A stretch of DNA of 49,257 nt from Deltaproteobacteria bacterium (GCA_025358085.1 JANYKT010000189.1:1-49257); one strand, 5' to 3'; positions 20,401 through 28,597 are shown, counted from the stretch's first letter. Numbers and translations are program-made. Notes: generated by a model from the letters alone, not told the origin.

Positions 20401-22365
20401 GCTCGTTACATCGACGGTTGCGACCGAGGCGAGGCTTTGATTGCCTGCCGAATCGCTGACGACGAGCCGCATCGTATAGCGACCGGCAATGGTGGGGATG
20501 AAGCTGGGCGCTGCGTCGGCTGCGTTGTTCAGCTGCGCTGTTCCTCCGCTCGGCTGTCCGAGTAAAGCCCAGGAATACGAGACGAGCGGCGTGACCAGTG
20601 GACACGCGGGCCCGAGATTTGGATTGAAGGGAGCCGCGTGCAGCTGCAGCGGCTGGCTGGTCACGGCGCCGGCGGGCGCGGTGATGACGGCGGTCAGGGG
20701 CGCGCTGCACTGCGCGACGGTGACGGTGCGGGAGGCCGGGACACTCGCGAGGCCGAGCGCATCGACAACGACAACCTGGACGGTGTAGTCGCCGGAGACG
20801 TCGGGGACCAGGCTTACCGCGGCCTGCCGCGAGTCGCCGGCGGCCGTGATGCCCGAAAGCCGCGCCGCCGAGCCAGCGGGCGCGCTGCGCAGTGTCCAGC
20901 TGAATCGGTACGGCGCGGTTGGCTTGCAGGCGTTGGCGCTGTCGTCGACCGAGGGCGACAGGAGAACGGGCAGGCCGGTGCTCGCGCCATTGACCGCATT
21001 GATGGTGACGGAAGGAGGGACGCTGCCGCAGACCGATGCCTGCACGGTCACCAGCGCGGGATCACTGACCTTGCCGGTCGAAGCGGTGACCGTGATCGAG
21101 AAGACATAAGTGCCCGGCGCGTCGGCGCTGAAGCTCGGGTTCATCAAGCCCGTGCCGTTGAGCTGGGCCCGGCTCGCGAGCGGCGCCGCGACGATTCGCC
21201 ACGAGTACGCATAGGTCGCGGGAGCTGCCCCGCAGGGCGAGGGAGGGCCGTCGGGATCCTGCACCAGCGAGAGCAGCTGCACGGTGTCGCCGGTTGCAAT
21301 GGCGTTCGCACTCGAGGTTGCGGCGACCACCGGCACGGCCCCGCCGCACGGACTCGCATGGACGGTCACGGTCTGGCGAACGCTGCCGCGGCCCAGCTGG
21401 TCGGTCACGATCAGCGCCAGCACATAGTCGCCGGCCACGTCGGGGACGAGCGTTGGTGTCTGGGAGGTGCGGCTGCCAAGCAGGGCTTTTGAACCAGCGG
21501 GCGCCGCGGCAACTGACCAGCTGTAAGAAAGAGATCGCGGGAGCGCGCAGGGCGGCTGCGAGTCGGCGTCGGTCACTTGTGCCCTGAATTGCACCGCCGC
21601 GCCGATATCGGGTGCGGCCGGCGAGGCTACGAGTGTGTCCACCGACGGTGCATTGTCTCCGCAGGCCATGGCGATGATGACGACATGCGCGAGCGCGCTT
21701 TCGAGGCCGAGCGCATCGGTGGCCTTGAGCGCGAGGTCATAGCTGCCGCGCACATCTGGCACAAAGGAGGTGTCGAGTTGGCCCGACGCGACGATCTGGG
21801 CCGTGCTGCCGGCGGGCGCGGCGGCGACCACCCAACTCCAGGCGACGAGCGCATCGCCACCGGCCGCGGTGGCGCAGGGAGCCGCCTGGGCTATGCCGGT
21901 GAGTGCGACGGGTTGCGAGACGTTGACCGATGCAGGAGTTGCGACAGCCGAGGAGACGATGGGAGCGCAGTCGGCGGTGGCTTGAATCGCGGCCTGAACT
22001 GGCATGCTCGCGTTGGCAAAGTCGCGGACGATCAGCTGCACCAGATAGGTTCCGGCGAGGTCGGGCAGGAAGCGCGGCCGCGGACCGGTGGCGCCGTCAA
22101 GGTGAGCCGTGCTTCCGCCGGGCTGGACGACGAGACTCCACTGGTAGGTGACAGGCAGCGACTGCGGGTCGGGCAGGTCGGCCGATGGTGCGCTCCTGCT
22201 TCCGTCGAGCTGCACCGGAAGACCCACGTGCGCGTTGGCAGGAGAATCGATGGCCGCGGTGGGGGCCAAGGGCTTCTTCGCGCATCCGAGAGCGGCCACC
22301 AGCAGAAGCGCCGCAAGGCGACTGTTTTTGTAAAGCGATGAACGGGAGGCGCCGGACAGGAACAT
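17392..22365 (-). CDS. Giant lipoprotein with 12 Ig/PKD-like repeats plus C-terminal propeller-like domain (copy 1)
   Basis: A 1657-residue exported protein. I choose ATG 22365 over an upstream TTG (22413) because it gives a signal peptide with a basic start and a hydrophobic core ending AALGC (Cys28), a relaxed lipobox. Twelve repeats of the same Cys-paired Ig/PKD type follow to about residue 1278. The last 375 residues differ: a series of short blocks with CSGGC, CAAGC, CNGSC and CKSAC pairs and recurring Tyr/Trp-rich strands (LRFARC, ARYAAC, LHYAEC, VQLVTC, LRYAIQ), suggesting a beta-propeller or sialidase-like repeat domain. The repeats match copy 2 in order. It lies 75 bp downstream of the GT39 gene on the same strand and overlaps copy 2 by 53 bp, so the three are probably one transcript. 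Confidence 0.85.
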   Translation of the reverse strand: MFLSGASRSSLYKNSRLAALLLVAALGCAKKPLAPTAAIDSPANAHVGLPVQLDGSRSAPSADLPDPQSLPVTYQWSLVVQPGGSTAHLDGATGPRPRFLPDLAGTYLVQLIVRDFANASMPVQAAIQATADCAPIVSSAVATPASVNVSQPVALTGIAQAAPCATAAGGDALVAWSWVVAAAPAGSTAQIVASGQLDTSFVPDVRGSYDLALKATDALGLESALAHVVIIAMACGDNAPSVDTLVASPAAPDIGAAVQFRAQVTDADSQPPCALPRSLSYSWSVAAAPAGSKALLGSRTSQTPTLVPDVAGDYVLALIVTDQLGRGSVRQTVTVHASPCGGAVPVVAATSSANAIATGDTVQLLSLVQDPDGPPSPCGAAPATYAYSWRIVAAPLASRAQLNGTGLMNPSFSADAPGTYVFSITVTASTGKVSDPALVTVQASVCGSVPPSVTINAVNGASTGLPVLLSPSVDDSANACKPTAPYRFSWTLRSAPAGSAARLSGITAAGDSRQAAVSLVPDVSGDYTVQVVVVDALGLASVPASRTVTVAQCSAPLTAVITAPAGAVTSQPLQLHAAPFNPNLGPACPLVTPLVSYSWALLGQPSGGTAQLNNAADAAPSFIPTIAGRYTMRLVVSDSAGNQSLASVATVDVTSCNAKLTVLVPDTSGLTGQPLLLSALVTDPNASCSVVAPLRYQWSLVNAPAGSTVSLNNPGVSSPSFVPDLAGAYLVSLLVIDAAGNASAPVNGKVAVANCTAPPTIISIAVVGGVTGLPVALSASVSDLNSGGACTAGITPYAYDWSLIARPAGSVAALNNGAAFSPSFTPDAAGTYSVSLRVIDAAGNRSAQQTADITVANCAAPVAVSITAPLGAKTLATVTLTATTNDAQDTSCGIPTLSYAWTLISKPAGSTAALDLPFSIPTHFVPDLPGDYVATLLVTDTLGNRGSATTTVVAMGCGNNSGSSLQVAVSAITASPELGQRTVLAAVVNDSNSLSCANQATAPYTYTWSLTVPAGSNAILLNSNSAQPNFVPDLAGVYGFTVTVTDALGYRAAPLGSGSVTAFNCTLVPGIVAVGANQLTYSQVQLVGAGTTACSQPFTYAWSFDSLPIGSNARFNNAAGRTPSFTVDVPNGTWVARLTLTDSITGAKTSSTRTVTSGSCGSSLPYATAGISLPFPVSVSTPQPDPAAGSTIQYLPNYQLQLDGTRSADPAAACTGPLTFAWSTYSTPPNSTAALYPVTAAKPVFTPDVAGDYIFQLGVGDGRFTSAPSFLHITVSDPLADSILPAAASRGVLWNDAEPDPTSPTANPSIAFYEKNVAGTFYDLRFARCSGGCSTGSPSWIFSTIEADAIDVKNGNAATAQVSLKFLPGTGTPVVAYRYDSTCEMHYAVLNGASWNISRIDALDVNCSGEHGEIQLMFVGALNLPAVAYHTHGPANPTARYAACAAGCTTGLNSAWTKQDVDAVGNAGHYMTAFVSPVSKLPRLAYQDDNTHSLHYAECNGSCAAGTGAWSLVTLIAGGGAPNNTLGVGFWSTMAVAPNGLAGVAFENGTTNQVQLVTCKSACATASNWTTIDIATLTAGNYFPSLQYDAQSQAHVTYIDSANRILRYAIQSGNSFQYFDIDHGVDDGHSSFILTPLGSTHVSYALTTGLKYYPFGD

Positions 22366-22440
22366 CTCGCTACCGTAAAGTGGAATACCGGCACGGAGCA
22401 AGAAAGCTCCCAAACGGGCGATGCGCGTGAACGGATGCTG

Positions 22441-23904
22441 CTATTGGTAGTGCCGGGTCGTTGGCCAGACCTTTTGCAGGGATGCTTTCGGCGTCCGGCA
22501 GATCCAGATGGAAAGCGCGTCCTCATAGGGCATGACCAACGGATTGTGCGGCAGGCGCGCCACCTCGCGCACGTCGGCGAAGGCCCGGCGGTGGCTCTCG
22601 GGCTGGCCGCCCACAATGATCCAGGGCCCGTCGTCCCGCCCTGGACCCCAGAGAAAATAGTTGTTGTGCCCGCTGGCGACTTTCGGAAACGGCCCGCCGA
22701 GGAGCTCGATGGCCGCGGCCTCACCATAGTTCTGCGTATAGATGGTAGAGCGCGCGCTTTCTCCGGGCGGCAAAGCGCGGACCAGAGTCGCCACGGTCTG
22801 CGCCAGCTTTTCCCAGCCGTGCTGGTCGGCATAGACTTGCGGCAGCACGCCGTACTCCATCTTCTCCAGGTGGCGGGGGGCCATCCCGAGCTTCGCCTGG
22901 TATTGAATGAAGGCTGCTTCGGGAAGCAAGGGGATGGCCAGCGGTGCGAACGCGAGCCCCTCCGAGACCACCAGCACCGGCAACAGGAAGCGCGCGCGCG
23001 ATCGCCAGGCACTCTCGAGCGCTACCGCGCCGCCCGCGAAAAGAATGGGAATGACCGGCGCGGCGTAATACGCCTTCGCCTGCAGGGTGAATAAGAGAGC
23101 GAGCAGGAAGACGCAGGCGAGACCGATGGAGAGCCGTTTGCGGAGGAGCCAGAGAACGCCCGGTATCCACACCAGCGCGTGCAGCGGACCCAGATCGGTC
23201 AGAAGCTCGAGAAAGAATTGCGCAGCTTCAAAGTCCGCGTTCTTGTGAAGCCGCCCGTTGCGGAGAAGCTCGAGCATGGGAAATCCGTTCCGCCATTGCC
23301 AGAGGAGATGCGGAGCAACGATCAAGAGAGCCAACAGCGCGGCCGCGGGCAGCCAGCGCGTCCTCAACAGCCGCGGCGCGCCAACTACAGTACCCACCAG
23401 CAAACAGATGACGAAGAACGCCATCGAGTGCTTGTTGAGCATTCCCACCCCCGCGAGCGCGCCGGCCGCGAGCCAGAGGCGCACGTTGCCTCCGTCAAGC
23501 AGCTTCAACAACACCGCGGCGCAGCCGAGCCAGAGCAACGGCTCCAGCGCATTGACGGTCATCAGATGACCGAGGGCGAGGAGCATTGGCGAGGTAGCGA
23601 CGCAGAGTCCAGCGAGGGCCACCGCGAAAGCACCGCCGCCCAGCCGTCGCGCGAAGAGCCCCGCGCCGAGCGATACCGCGGCGTGGATGAGCGCAGCCGG
23701 CAGCCGGAACAATAGAACCGACCCATGCGCGGCGTGAAAAGACAAGGCCGCCAGGGCGGGGAAGAGCGGCGGCTGGTCGACGAATCCCCAGGCCAGGCGC
23801 TGGCCGCAGACCACGAAGTAGAGTTCGTCGCGAAAGAAGCCATAGCGGGACGCGGCGGCGAGGTGCAGCAGCAACGCGAGCAAGGGACCTGCGAGCAATG
23901 GCAT
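22441..23904 (-). CDS. GT39-family (PMT/ArnT-like) membrane glycosyltransferase
   Basis: A polytopic inner-membrane enzyme of 487 residues with about ten hydrophobic helices in the first 330 residues and a soluble C-terminal part. The first loop holds YGFFRDELYFVVCGQRLAW and GFVDQPPL; the Asp of RDELY is the catalytic position of GT-C enzymes that transfer sugar from a polyprenyl-phosphate donor. GHNNYFLWGPG in the C-terminal region is also typical of this bacterial subgroup. ATG 23904 has an AGGAG site five bases upstream. The acceptor is unknown (lipid, glycan or protein). Its position directly upstream of two exported repeat lipoproteins allows protein glycosylation as a hypothesis. It is divergent from the FabH-like gene across 84 bp. 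Confidence 0.9.
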   Translation of the reverse strand: MPLLAGPLLALLLHLAAASRYGFFRDELYFVVCGQRLAWGFVDQPPLFPALAALSFHAAHGSVLLFRLPAALIHAAVSLGAGLFARRLGGGAFAVALAGLCVATSPMLLALGHLMTVNALEPLLWLGCAAVLLKLLDGGNVRLWLAAGALAGVGMLNKHSMAFFVICLLVGTVVGAPRLLRTRWLPAAALLALLIVAPHLLWQWRNGFPMLELLRNGRLHKNADFEAAQFFLELLTDLGPLHALVWIPGVLWLLRKRLSIGLACVFLLALLFTLQAKAYYAAPVIPILFAGGAVALESAWRSRARFLLPVLVVSEGLAFAPLAIPLLPEAAFIQYQAKLGMAPRHLEKMEYGVLPQVYADQHGWEKLAQTVATLVRALPPGESARSTIYTQNYGEAAAIELLGGPFPKVASGHNNYFLWGPGRDDGPWIIVGGQPESHRRAFADVREVARLPHNPLVMPYEDALSIWICRTPKASLQKVWPTTRHYQ

Positions 23905-23988
23905 GGGCGCTCCTACGAATGGATGAAGAGCCTATTTCCCGGGGCCAGACTGCTTGTGTGGCGGCTTCGATAGCGCTAGAGCGCTGCC

Positions 23989-25041
23989 ATGCGCACGCAA
24001 ATCATCGGCACCGGATTCGTGACGGGCGAGCACCTGGTCAAGAACGAGGACCTGGCGAAGCTGATGGATACCTCGGACGCCTGGATTCGTGAGCGATCGG
24101 GGATCGAGCAGCGGTATTACGTCGAGGCCGGGACCGCCACGAGCGATCTGGGCCTCGGCGCCGCGGAGAAGGCCATCGCCGACGCCGGCATCGACAAGGG
24201 CGAGATTGATTACATCGTCTTCGCCACCATGACGCCCGACCACTACTTCCCCGGCTGTGGCGGCCTGCTGCAGCACAAGCTCGGGCTCAAGACCATTCCT
24301 GCGCTTGATATCCGTCAACAATGCACCGGCTTCATTTATGGACTGCAAATCTGCGATGCGCTGGTGCGCTCGAAAGTGGCGCGCACGGTGCTGCTGGTTG
24401 GCGCCGAGGTCCACTCGGGCTTCATGCCCTGGACTCAATGGGACCACCTGTTCGGCCGCGAAGGCCCCGCGCCCACGGCCGGGGAGAAAGATTGGAACTC
24501 GAAGTTCCGGGACCGCACCGTGCTGTTCGGGGACGCGGCGGGGGCGGTGGTGCTCCAGGCCGGCGAAGGCGAGAGCGGACTGCTGGGCTTCAAGCTGCAT
24601 TCGGACGGCAGTGACTTCAAGAGCCTTTATGTCCCCTCTGGCGGTTTTGCCTCCCGGCCCTATGTCTCCGATACCGATTTCAAAGCGGGGCGGCATATCC
24701 CGGAGATGGACGGCCGCGCGGTCTTCAAGATGGCGGTGAAGCGCATGCCGGAAGTGGTCCGCGAGGTCTGCGGCGAGAGCGGATATGGAGTGGAGCAGAT
24801 CGATCTGCTGATTGCTCACCAGGCGAATCTGCGCATCTGCGAGGTGGTGCAGAGGTCGCTTGGCCTGGCGGATGAGAAGGTTTTCAACAACATCCAGCGC
24901 TATGGAAACACCACCGCGGCAACTATTCCAATCGCGCTGGACGAAGCGCGCAAGGCAGGCCGGGTCAAGCAGGGCGCACTGGTCTGCTTCGTGGGGCTGG
25001 GGGCGGGCTTCCACTGGGGCGCTGCGCTGCTCCGCGCGTAA
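23989..25041 (+). CDS. 3-oxoacyl-ACP synthase III family protein (FabH-like)
   Basis: Thiolase-fold ketosynthase that condenses an acyl-CoA starter with malonyl-ACP or a related acceptor. The triad is intact: Cys112 in RQQCTGF, His in LLIAHQANLRI, and Asn in RYGNTTAATIP; the C-terminal GLGAGFHWGAALL is also typical. It is 350 residues, longer than housekeeping FabH (about 320), owing to a hydrophilic insertion near residues 145-175 (PWTQWDHLFGREG region) just before the DGAG-like LFGDAAGAVVL. This suggests a specialised branch rather than the housekeeping starter enzyme, so I give no symbol. No other fatty-acid or polyketide gene is adjacent. Confidence 0.88.
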   Translation: MRTQIIGTGFVTGEHLVKNEDLAKLMDTSDAWIRERSGIEQRYYVEAGTATSDLGLGAAEKAIADAGIDKGEIDYIVFATMTPDHYFPGCGGLLQHKLGLKTIPALDIRQQCTGFIYGLQICDALVRSKVARTVLLVGAEVHSGFMPWTQWDHLFGREGPAPTAGEKDWNSKFRDRTVLFGDAAGAVVLQAGEGESGLLGFKLHSDGSDFKSLYVPSGGFASRPYVSDTDFKAGRHIPEMDGRAVFKMAVKRMPEVVREVCGESGYGVEQIDLLIAHQANLRICEVVQRSLGLADEKVFNNIQRYGNTTAATIPIALDEARKAGRVKQGALVCFVGLGAGFHWGAALLRA

Positions 25042-25156
25042 TCACTTGCACTGTGGTGACCAGGCTCGGGACGGCCAGGACCGCGCTTTGAAAGCGGCCG
25101 AAGACCGCACCTTCGGACGATAAGAATGAGGTAACCTCGCTACGGCGAAGGGGACA

Positions 25157-26500
25157 ATGGTGAAAACGCAGGTCATTCAGGAGCGCGCGGTGTTGTCCGC
25201 CCAGGTACAGCTTGCGCCGGCGGCGGCCAGTTTTGAAAGAGCAGTGCAGCTCGCGCCGGACGATGTCACGCTGCGACAGCGGCTCGCCGATGTGTACCTG
25301 CGGCTGGGCCGCAAAACCCAAGCCATTCGCGAGCTGCAGCAGGTGGCGGATCGATACGCCAGGGTCGGGCGGCTCCTGCGCGCCATCGCCATCGGCAAGG
25401 TCATCCTCGATCTCGACCCCGGACACCAGCAGACGCAAGAGGCGCTGGCTTCTTTATACGCGCGGCAAAGCGAGACCTTGCCGTTTCACGAGCCCCGGCC
25501 GGTGAGCCTGGCTTCGGGAACGCACGAGTTTGTCGAGACGGCGCCCATCGATCTCGAGTCGCTGGCGGTCTTTCGCAGCGCGCTGGAAGGCCGCGTGGCC
25601 TTGCCGTTCGGCGACGACGACAGCGAGGCGGCCACGGGCGCGGGGCCCGAGATGTCCGCCATCGACGTGGGCGCCCTGCCGGGCTCGCCGCTCTTTTCCG
25701 CGCTCGACCACGCGTCTTTCAACGCCGTTGTGGAACGGCTGACCCTGCGCTGGATGACTGCGGGAGAAACGCTCATTAGAGAAGGCGACCACGGCAACTC
25801 CATGTTCGTGGTCGTGCAAGGCACCGTGAATGTGTTGCGCGGCCAACCTGGCGCCGACCGGCTTCTCGCGCTGATGACCGAAGGAGCCTTCTTCGGCGAG
25901 ATGGCCGTCATGACCGATTCGCCGCGACTCGCGAGTGTCATCGCCGCCACGGACGGCTTGCTCTTCGAGATTCATCGCGATGCGCTCGCGGAGATTGTCG
26001 CCGTGCACCCCTCGGTCAAAGAAGTGTTGGCGCAGTTCTACCAGCAGCGAATGCTGGAGAACCTGCTCCGCGTGAGCCCGCTGTTTCATCCCTTCTCGCT
26101 GGAAGCAAAGCAGGAGATCGGTGAGTGCTTCGTCCGCCACAGCCTCCCGCCCGAGACCGTGATTCTCGAGCAGGGCAAGCCGGGCGCGGGCCTCTGCGTG
26201 CTGCTGCGCGGTCAATGCAAGGTCTTCCACCGCGACGCCGAGGGCCAGCCACTGCCGCTGCCGCCGCTGCGCGAAGGCGAGGTCTTCGGCGAGATCTCGC
26301 TGCTGCTCGACGGCCCGTGCACCGCCACTGTCCAGACGCAAGGCTATTGCGAAGTCCTCGAGTTGCCGGCCGGCGACTTCAAGCGGCTGGTGCTACCCAA
26401 CGACGAGGTGCGCGCAATGATTCGCCGCATCGTCAGCGAGCGACTTTCACGCACCGCCGACCTGCTCGACGGCCGCGTGCTGCCCGACTTCATCGTCTGA
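25157..26500 (+). CDS. TPR-like plus tandem cyclic-nucleotide-binding domain protein
   Basis: A soluble 447-residue sensor-type protein. Residues about 20-105 look like two or three TPR helices (ASFERAVQLAPDDVTLRQRLADVY and following). CNB domain A spans about 180-295 with the phosphate-binding cassette FFGEMAVMTDSPRLASV, including the Arg (R257) that contacts the cyclic phosphate. CNB domain B spans about 308-430; its cassette reads VFGEISLLLDGPCTATV, so the Arg is lost (Cys388) and this domain probably does not bind cAMP in the normal way. There is no HTH, so this is not a CRP-type transcription factor. The gene for a class III cyclase with an FHA domain starts 5 bp after its stop. I infer a ligand-controlled adaptor working with the cyclase. 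Confidence 0.9.
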   Translation: MVKTQVIQERAVLSAQVQLAPAAASFERAVQLAPDDVTLRQRLADVYLRLGRKTQAIRELQQVADRYARVGRLLRAIAIGKVILDLDPGHQQTQEALASLYARQSETLPFHEPRPVSLASGTHEFVETAPIDLESLAVFRSALEGRVALPFGDDDSEAATGAGPEMSAIDVGALPGSPLFSALDHASFNAVVERLTLRWMTAGETLIREGDHGNSMFVVVQGTVNVLRGQPGADRLLALMTEGAFFGEMAVMTDSPRLASVIAATDGLLFEIHRDALAEIVAVHPSVKEVLAQFYQQRMLENLLRVSPLFHPFSLEAKQEIGECFVRHSLPPETVILEQGKPGAGLCVLLRGQCKVFHRDAEGQPLPLPPLREGEVFGEISLLLDGPCTATVQTQGYCEVLELPAGDFKRLVLPNDEVRAMIRRIVSERLSRTADLLDGRVLPDFIV

Positions 26501-26505
26501 CCCAG

Positions 26506-27483
26506 ATGACTGATTTTGACCAGGTCACGCTCACCGAGCTGATCCAGCTGCAGACGCAGCTGGGCGAGACGCTGCGCCGTCGATTCGAGAAGCAGCTCTG
26601 TCTCGCCTTCAGCGACGTGGTGGGCTCGACCGCTTACTTTGCTGCGTTCGGGGACGCCGCGGGAAAGAGGCTGCAGCAGCGCCACTTTGACGTGCTCACG
26701 CGGGTGCTGCAGAAGCACGGCGGCCGGCTGGTGGACACCGCCGGCGACGGCGCCTTCATGGTCTTTCCACAAGTCGATGCGGCGGCTGCGGCGTTTGTCG
26801 AGGGCGAGGAGCTGATCTCGGCGCAGAACGCGGGCTACGCGCGCGAACACCAGCTCATCATCCGGGTGGGCCTGCACTTCGGCCCCGCCCTCACCGACGG
26901 CACGCTGGTCAGCGGGGACGCCGTCAACCTCGCCGCGCGGGTCTGCAGCTCGGGCGGACCGGGCGAGGTACGGCTCTCCAAGGCGGCGTTTCGCGAGTTG
27001 GGCAAGGACTTGCGATTGCGTTGCCGCGGGCTCCAGCCGCTGCTGCTCAAGGGTGTTCCCGAGCCGCAGGAGCTGGTGGTGCTGGAGTGGCGCGATCGGT
27101 CGCTCTTTGTCTCGAAGATACGCGTGCTCGAAACCGGCGAAGAGATCGCGCTGCCGGCGCAAGACACCATCACCTTCGGCCGGCTGCTCGAGCGCAATGG
27201 AATCGTGGCGAACGACATCGTGCTGACGCTGCCCGACCCGGAGAAGGCGCGGCAGATCAGCCGCTGGCACTTCGAGCTGCGGCGGCGTGCCGACGGATTC
27301 GTGCTGCGCTCGGTGACGGACCAGAGCACGGTGCTGGACGGCGTCTCACTCGCCAAGGGAGACGAGCGGCGCGTGCTCCCGGGAGCGACGGTGCAGCTGG
27401 CAAAGGTCATGACGGTAGAGCTGGTTGGCGAGGCGGTGAAGTCACCGGATGACGACGGCAGCGAGACTCATTACAACGAATAG
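26506..27483 (+). CDS. Class III nucleotidyl cyclase with C-terminal FHA domain
   Basis: A soluble 325-residue protein; ATG 26506 follows the CNB gene's stop by 5 bp. The cyclase homology domain spans about 30-195: metal-binding Asp37 (FSDVVGST) and Asp81 (AGDGAF), the DAVNLAAR segment with transition-state residues Asn141 and Arg145, and the closing LKGVPEPQEL. The usual adenine-selecting Lys before TxGD is Asp77 (VDTAGDG), while Asp138 is present, so the nucleotide made cannot be predicted with confidence. The FHA domain spans about 200-310, with GR (225-226) and SRWH (252-255), the phosphothreonine-binding signature. An FHA tail implies recruitment by a Ser/Thr-kinase-phosphorylated partner. 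It ends 16 bp from the convergent anchor protein. Confidence 0.92.
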   Translation: MTDFDQVTLTELIQLQTQLGETLRRRFEKQLCLAFSDVVGSTAYFAAFGDAAGKRLQQRHFDVLTRVLQKHGGRLVDTAGDGAFMVFPQVDAAAAAFVEGEELISAQNAGYAREHQLIIRVGLHFGPALTDGTLVSGDAVNLAARVCSSGGPGEVRLSKAAFRELGKDLRLRCRGLQPLLLKGVPEPQELVVLEWRDRSLFVSKIRVLETGEEIALPAQDTITFGRLLERNGIVANDIVLTLPDPEKARQISRWHFELRRRADGFVLRSVTDQSTVLDGVSLAKGDERRVLPGATVQLAKVMTVELVGEAVKSPDDDGSETHYNE

Positions 27484-27499
27484 ACTCAATCGCTCGCCT

Positions 27500-28597
27500 T
27501 CAATTGAATTCAGTCGCGCGAAACGCGGCGGTGGGCGGCAGCTGCACGATGGGCTCGGCCTCCTGCGGCGGGAAGGCGTCGACTTGCTGGAAGCGCAGGT
27601 TGCGGATCAGATAAGGACCGTCGAGCCCGCTGTCGCGCACCATGGCGCCGCCGAAAAAAATTGATAGCAGGCGATCACCCGCGGGCAGCCGCTCGAAACG
27701 ATCCCGCCCGAAGGCGATCGGAGTATTGAACTTTTCGCCGCCCCAGAGTTCCGCATACATCCAATAGGTGCCCGGCCGATCGATCCCGGCGGAAATCTCC
27801 AGGACCAGATTTCCCCCGCGACGCTGCACGCGCGCACTGGCGGCGTCGAGATGGCCGCCGGTCGAATGCACCAGAAAACTGCCGGCCGCGGTGCGCGTGA
27901 AGGCATCGCCGAGGTATTGGCCGCGCGCCTGCACGACGTAATCAAAGATGACGGGCGCATTTGACGGCGTCTCGGGACCTGGCGCCTTGAAGCGCAGGAC
28001 GAATTCGTTGGGCTCGGGCGCGAGCGGCTGCGCTGGGCCTGGGCTACCGCCGCGGCGAGCGATCAGGGCGACCACCTCTTCCGGGACCACCGCGCCACCC
28101 TGCTCGCCGGTCAGCGTCGCGTGGATGGCGACCTCGGCGTAAGCCTGGACTCGAATGGTCGGCACCCAGATGGTGAGTGTGGGAACACCGCCGGTCGAGC
28201 TGACGCGAGTGGTGACTTCGCCGCCCGCGGGTGTCGCGTTGGGGGAGAGGCGGCCGGAGCGCCCCTCATAGCGTTCGATGGCAGGACCCGGGCCGGGATC
28301 GTCGGCGCCCGGCAGGGGCGGCGGCGCCGGAGTTGAGATGTCCGGCAAGGGTTTTACGTCCGGGTTTGCGTCGCTCGTCAAGACAGCGGCGATTGCAGAG
28401 AGCGGGTCCGCCTCGGGACCGTCGGCGGCTTCAGGCAACGCGGGTCCGGACAACGCAGGGTTGAGCGCCGCGGGACGGGGCGATTCAGGCTGCGCCGATC
28501 GCTCCGGCGCCTTGCGGCCGGCGGAGTTCTGATTTCCCTCCGCCAGCCAGAAGAGCAATGCGATCACCACCGCCGCCAGGACCGCGGCGCGCTTCAT
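27500..28597 (-). CDS. Membrane-anchored beta-rich protein (choice-of-anchor-X-like), partner of the hydrolase
   Basis: A 365-residue protein. The ATG at 28597 overlaps the TGA of the upstream hydrolase as ATGA (28594-28597), implying coupled translation. Residues 1-20 form an N-terminal hydrophobic anchor (MKRAAVLAAVVIALLFWLA), followed by an Ala/Pro/Ser/Asp-rich linker to about residue 125, then beta-rich domains. The final domain has PGTYWMYAELWGG, PIAFGRDRFERLPAGDRLLSIFFGG and LDGPYLIRNLRF, the pattern annotated as choice-of-anchor-X in surface proteins of related bacteria. Length and layout (anchor, linker, folded domain) resemble membrane-tethered periplasmic helpers. Function is unproven; the coupling makes a role in secreting, folding or displaying the hydrolase the first hypothesis. 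Confidence 0.75.
   Translation of the reverse strand: MKRAAVLAAVVIALLFWLAEGNQNSAGRKAPERSAQPESPRPAALNPALSGPALPEAADGPEADPLSAIAAVLTSDANPDVKPLPDISTPAPPPLPGADDPGPGPAIERYEGRSGRLSPNATPAGGEVTTRVSSTGGVPTLTIWVPTIRVQAYAEVAIHATLTGEQGGAVVPEEVVALIARRGGSPGPAQPLAPEPNEFVLRFKAPGPETPSNAPVIFDYVVQARGQYLGDAFTRTAAGSFLVHSTGGHLDAASARVQRRGGNLVLEISAGIDRPGTYWMYAELWGGEKFNTPIAFGRDRFERLPAGDRLLSIFFGGAMVRDSGLDGPYLIRNLRFQQVDAFPPQEAEPIVQLPPTAAFRATEFN

Noticed and set aside
25128-25138. GAGGTAACCTC near-palindrome upstream of the CNB gene
   Set aside because: Short, single copy, and the CNB protein has no DNA-binding domain, so there is no basis to call it an autoregulatory operator.
25157-26500. Reading the CNB protein as a CRP/FNR transcription factor
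   Set aside because: No helix-turn-helix follows either CNB domain; the N-terminus is TPR-like.
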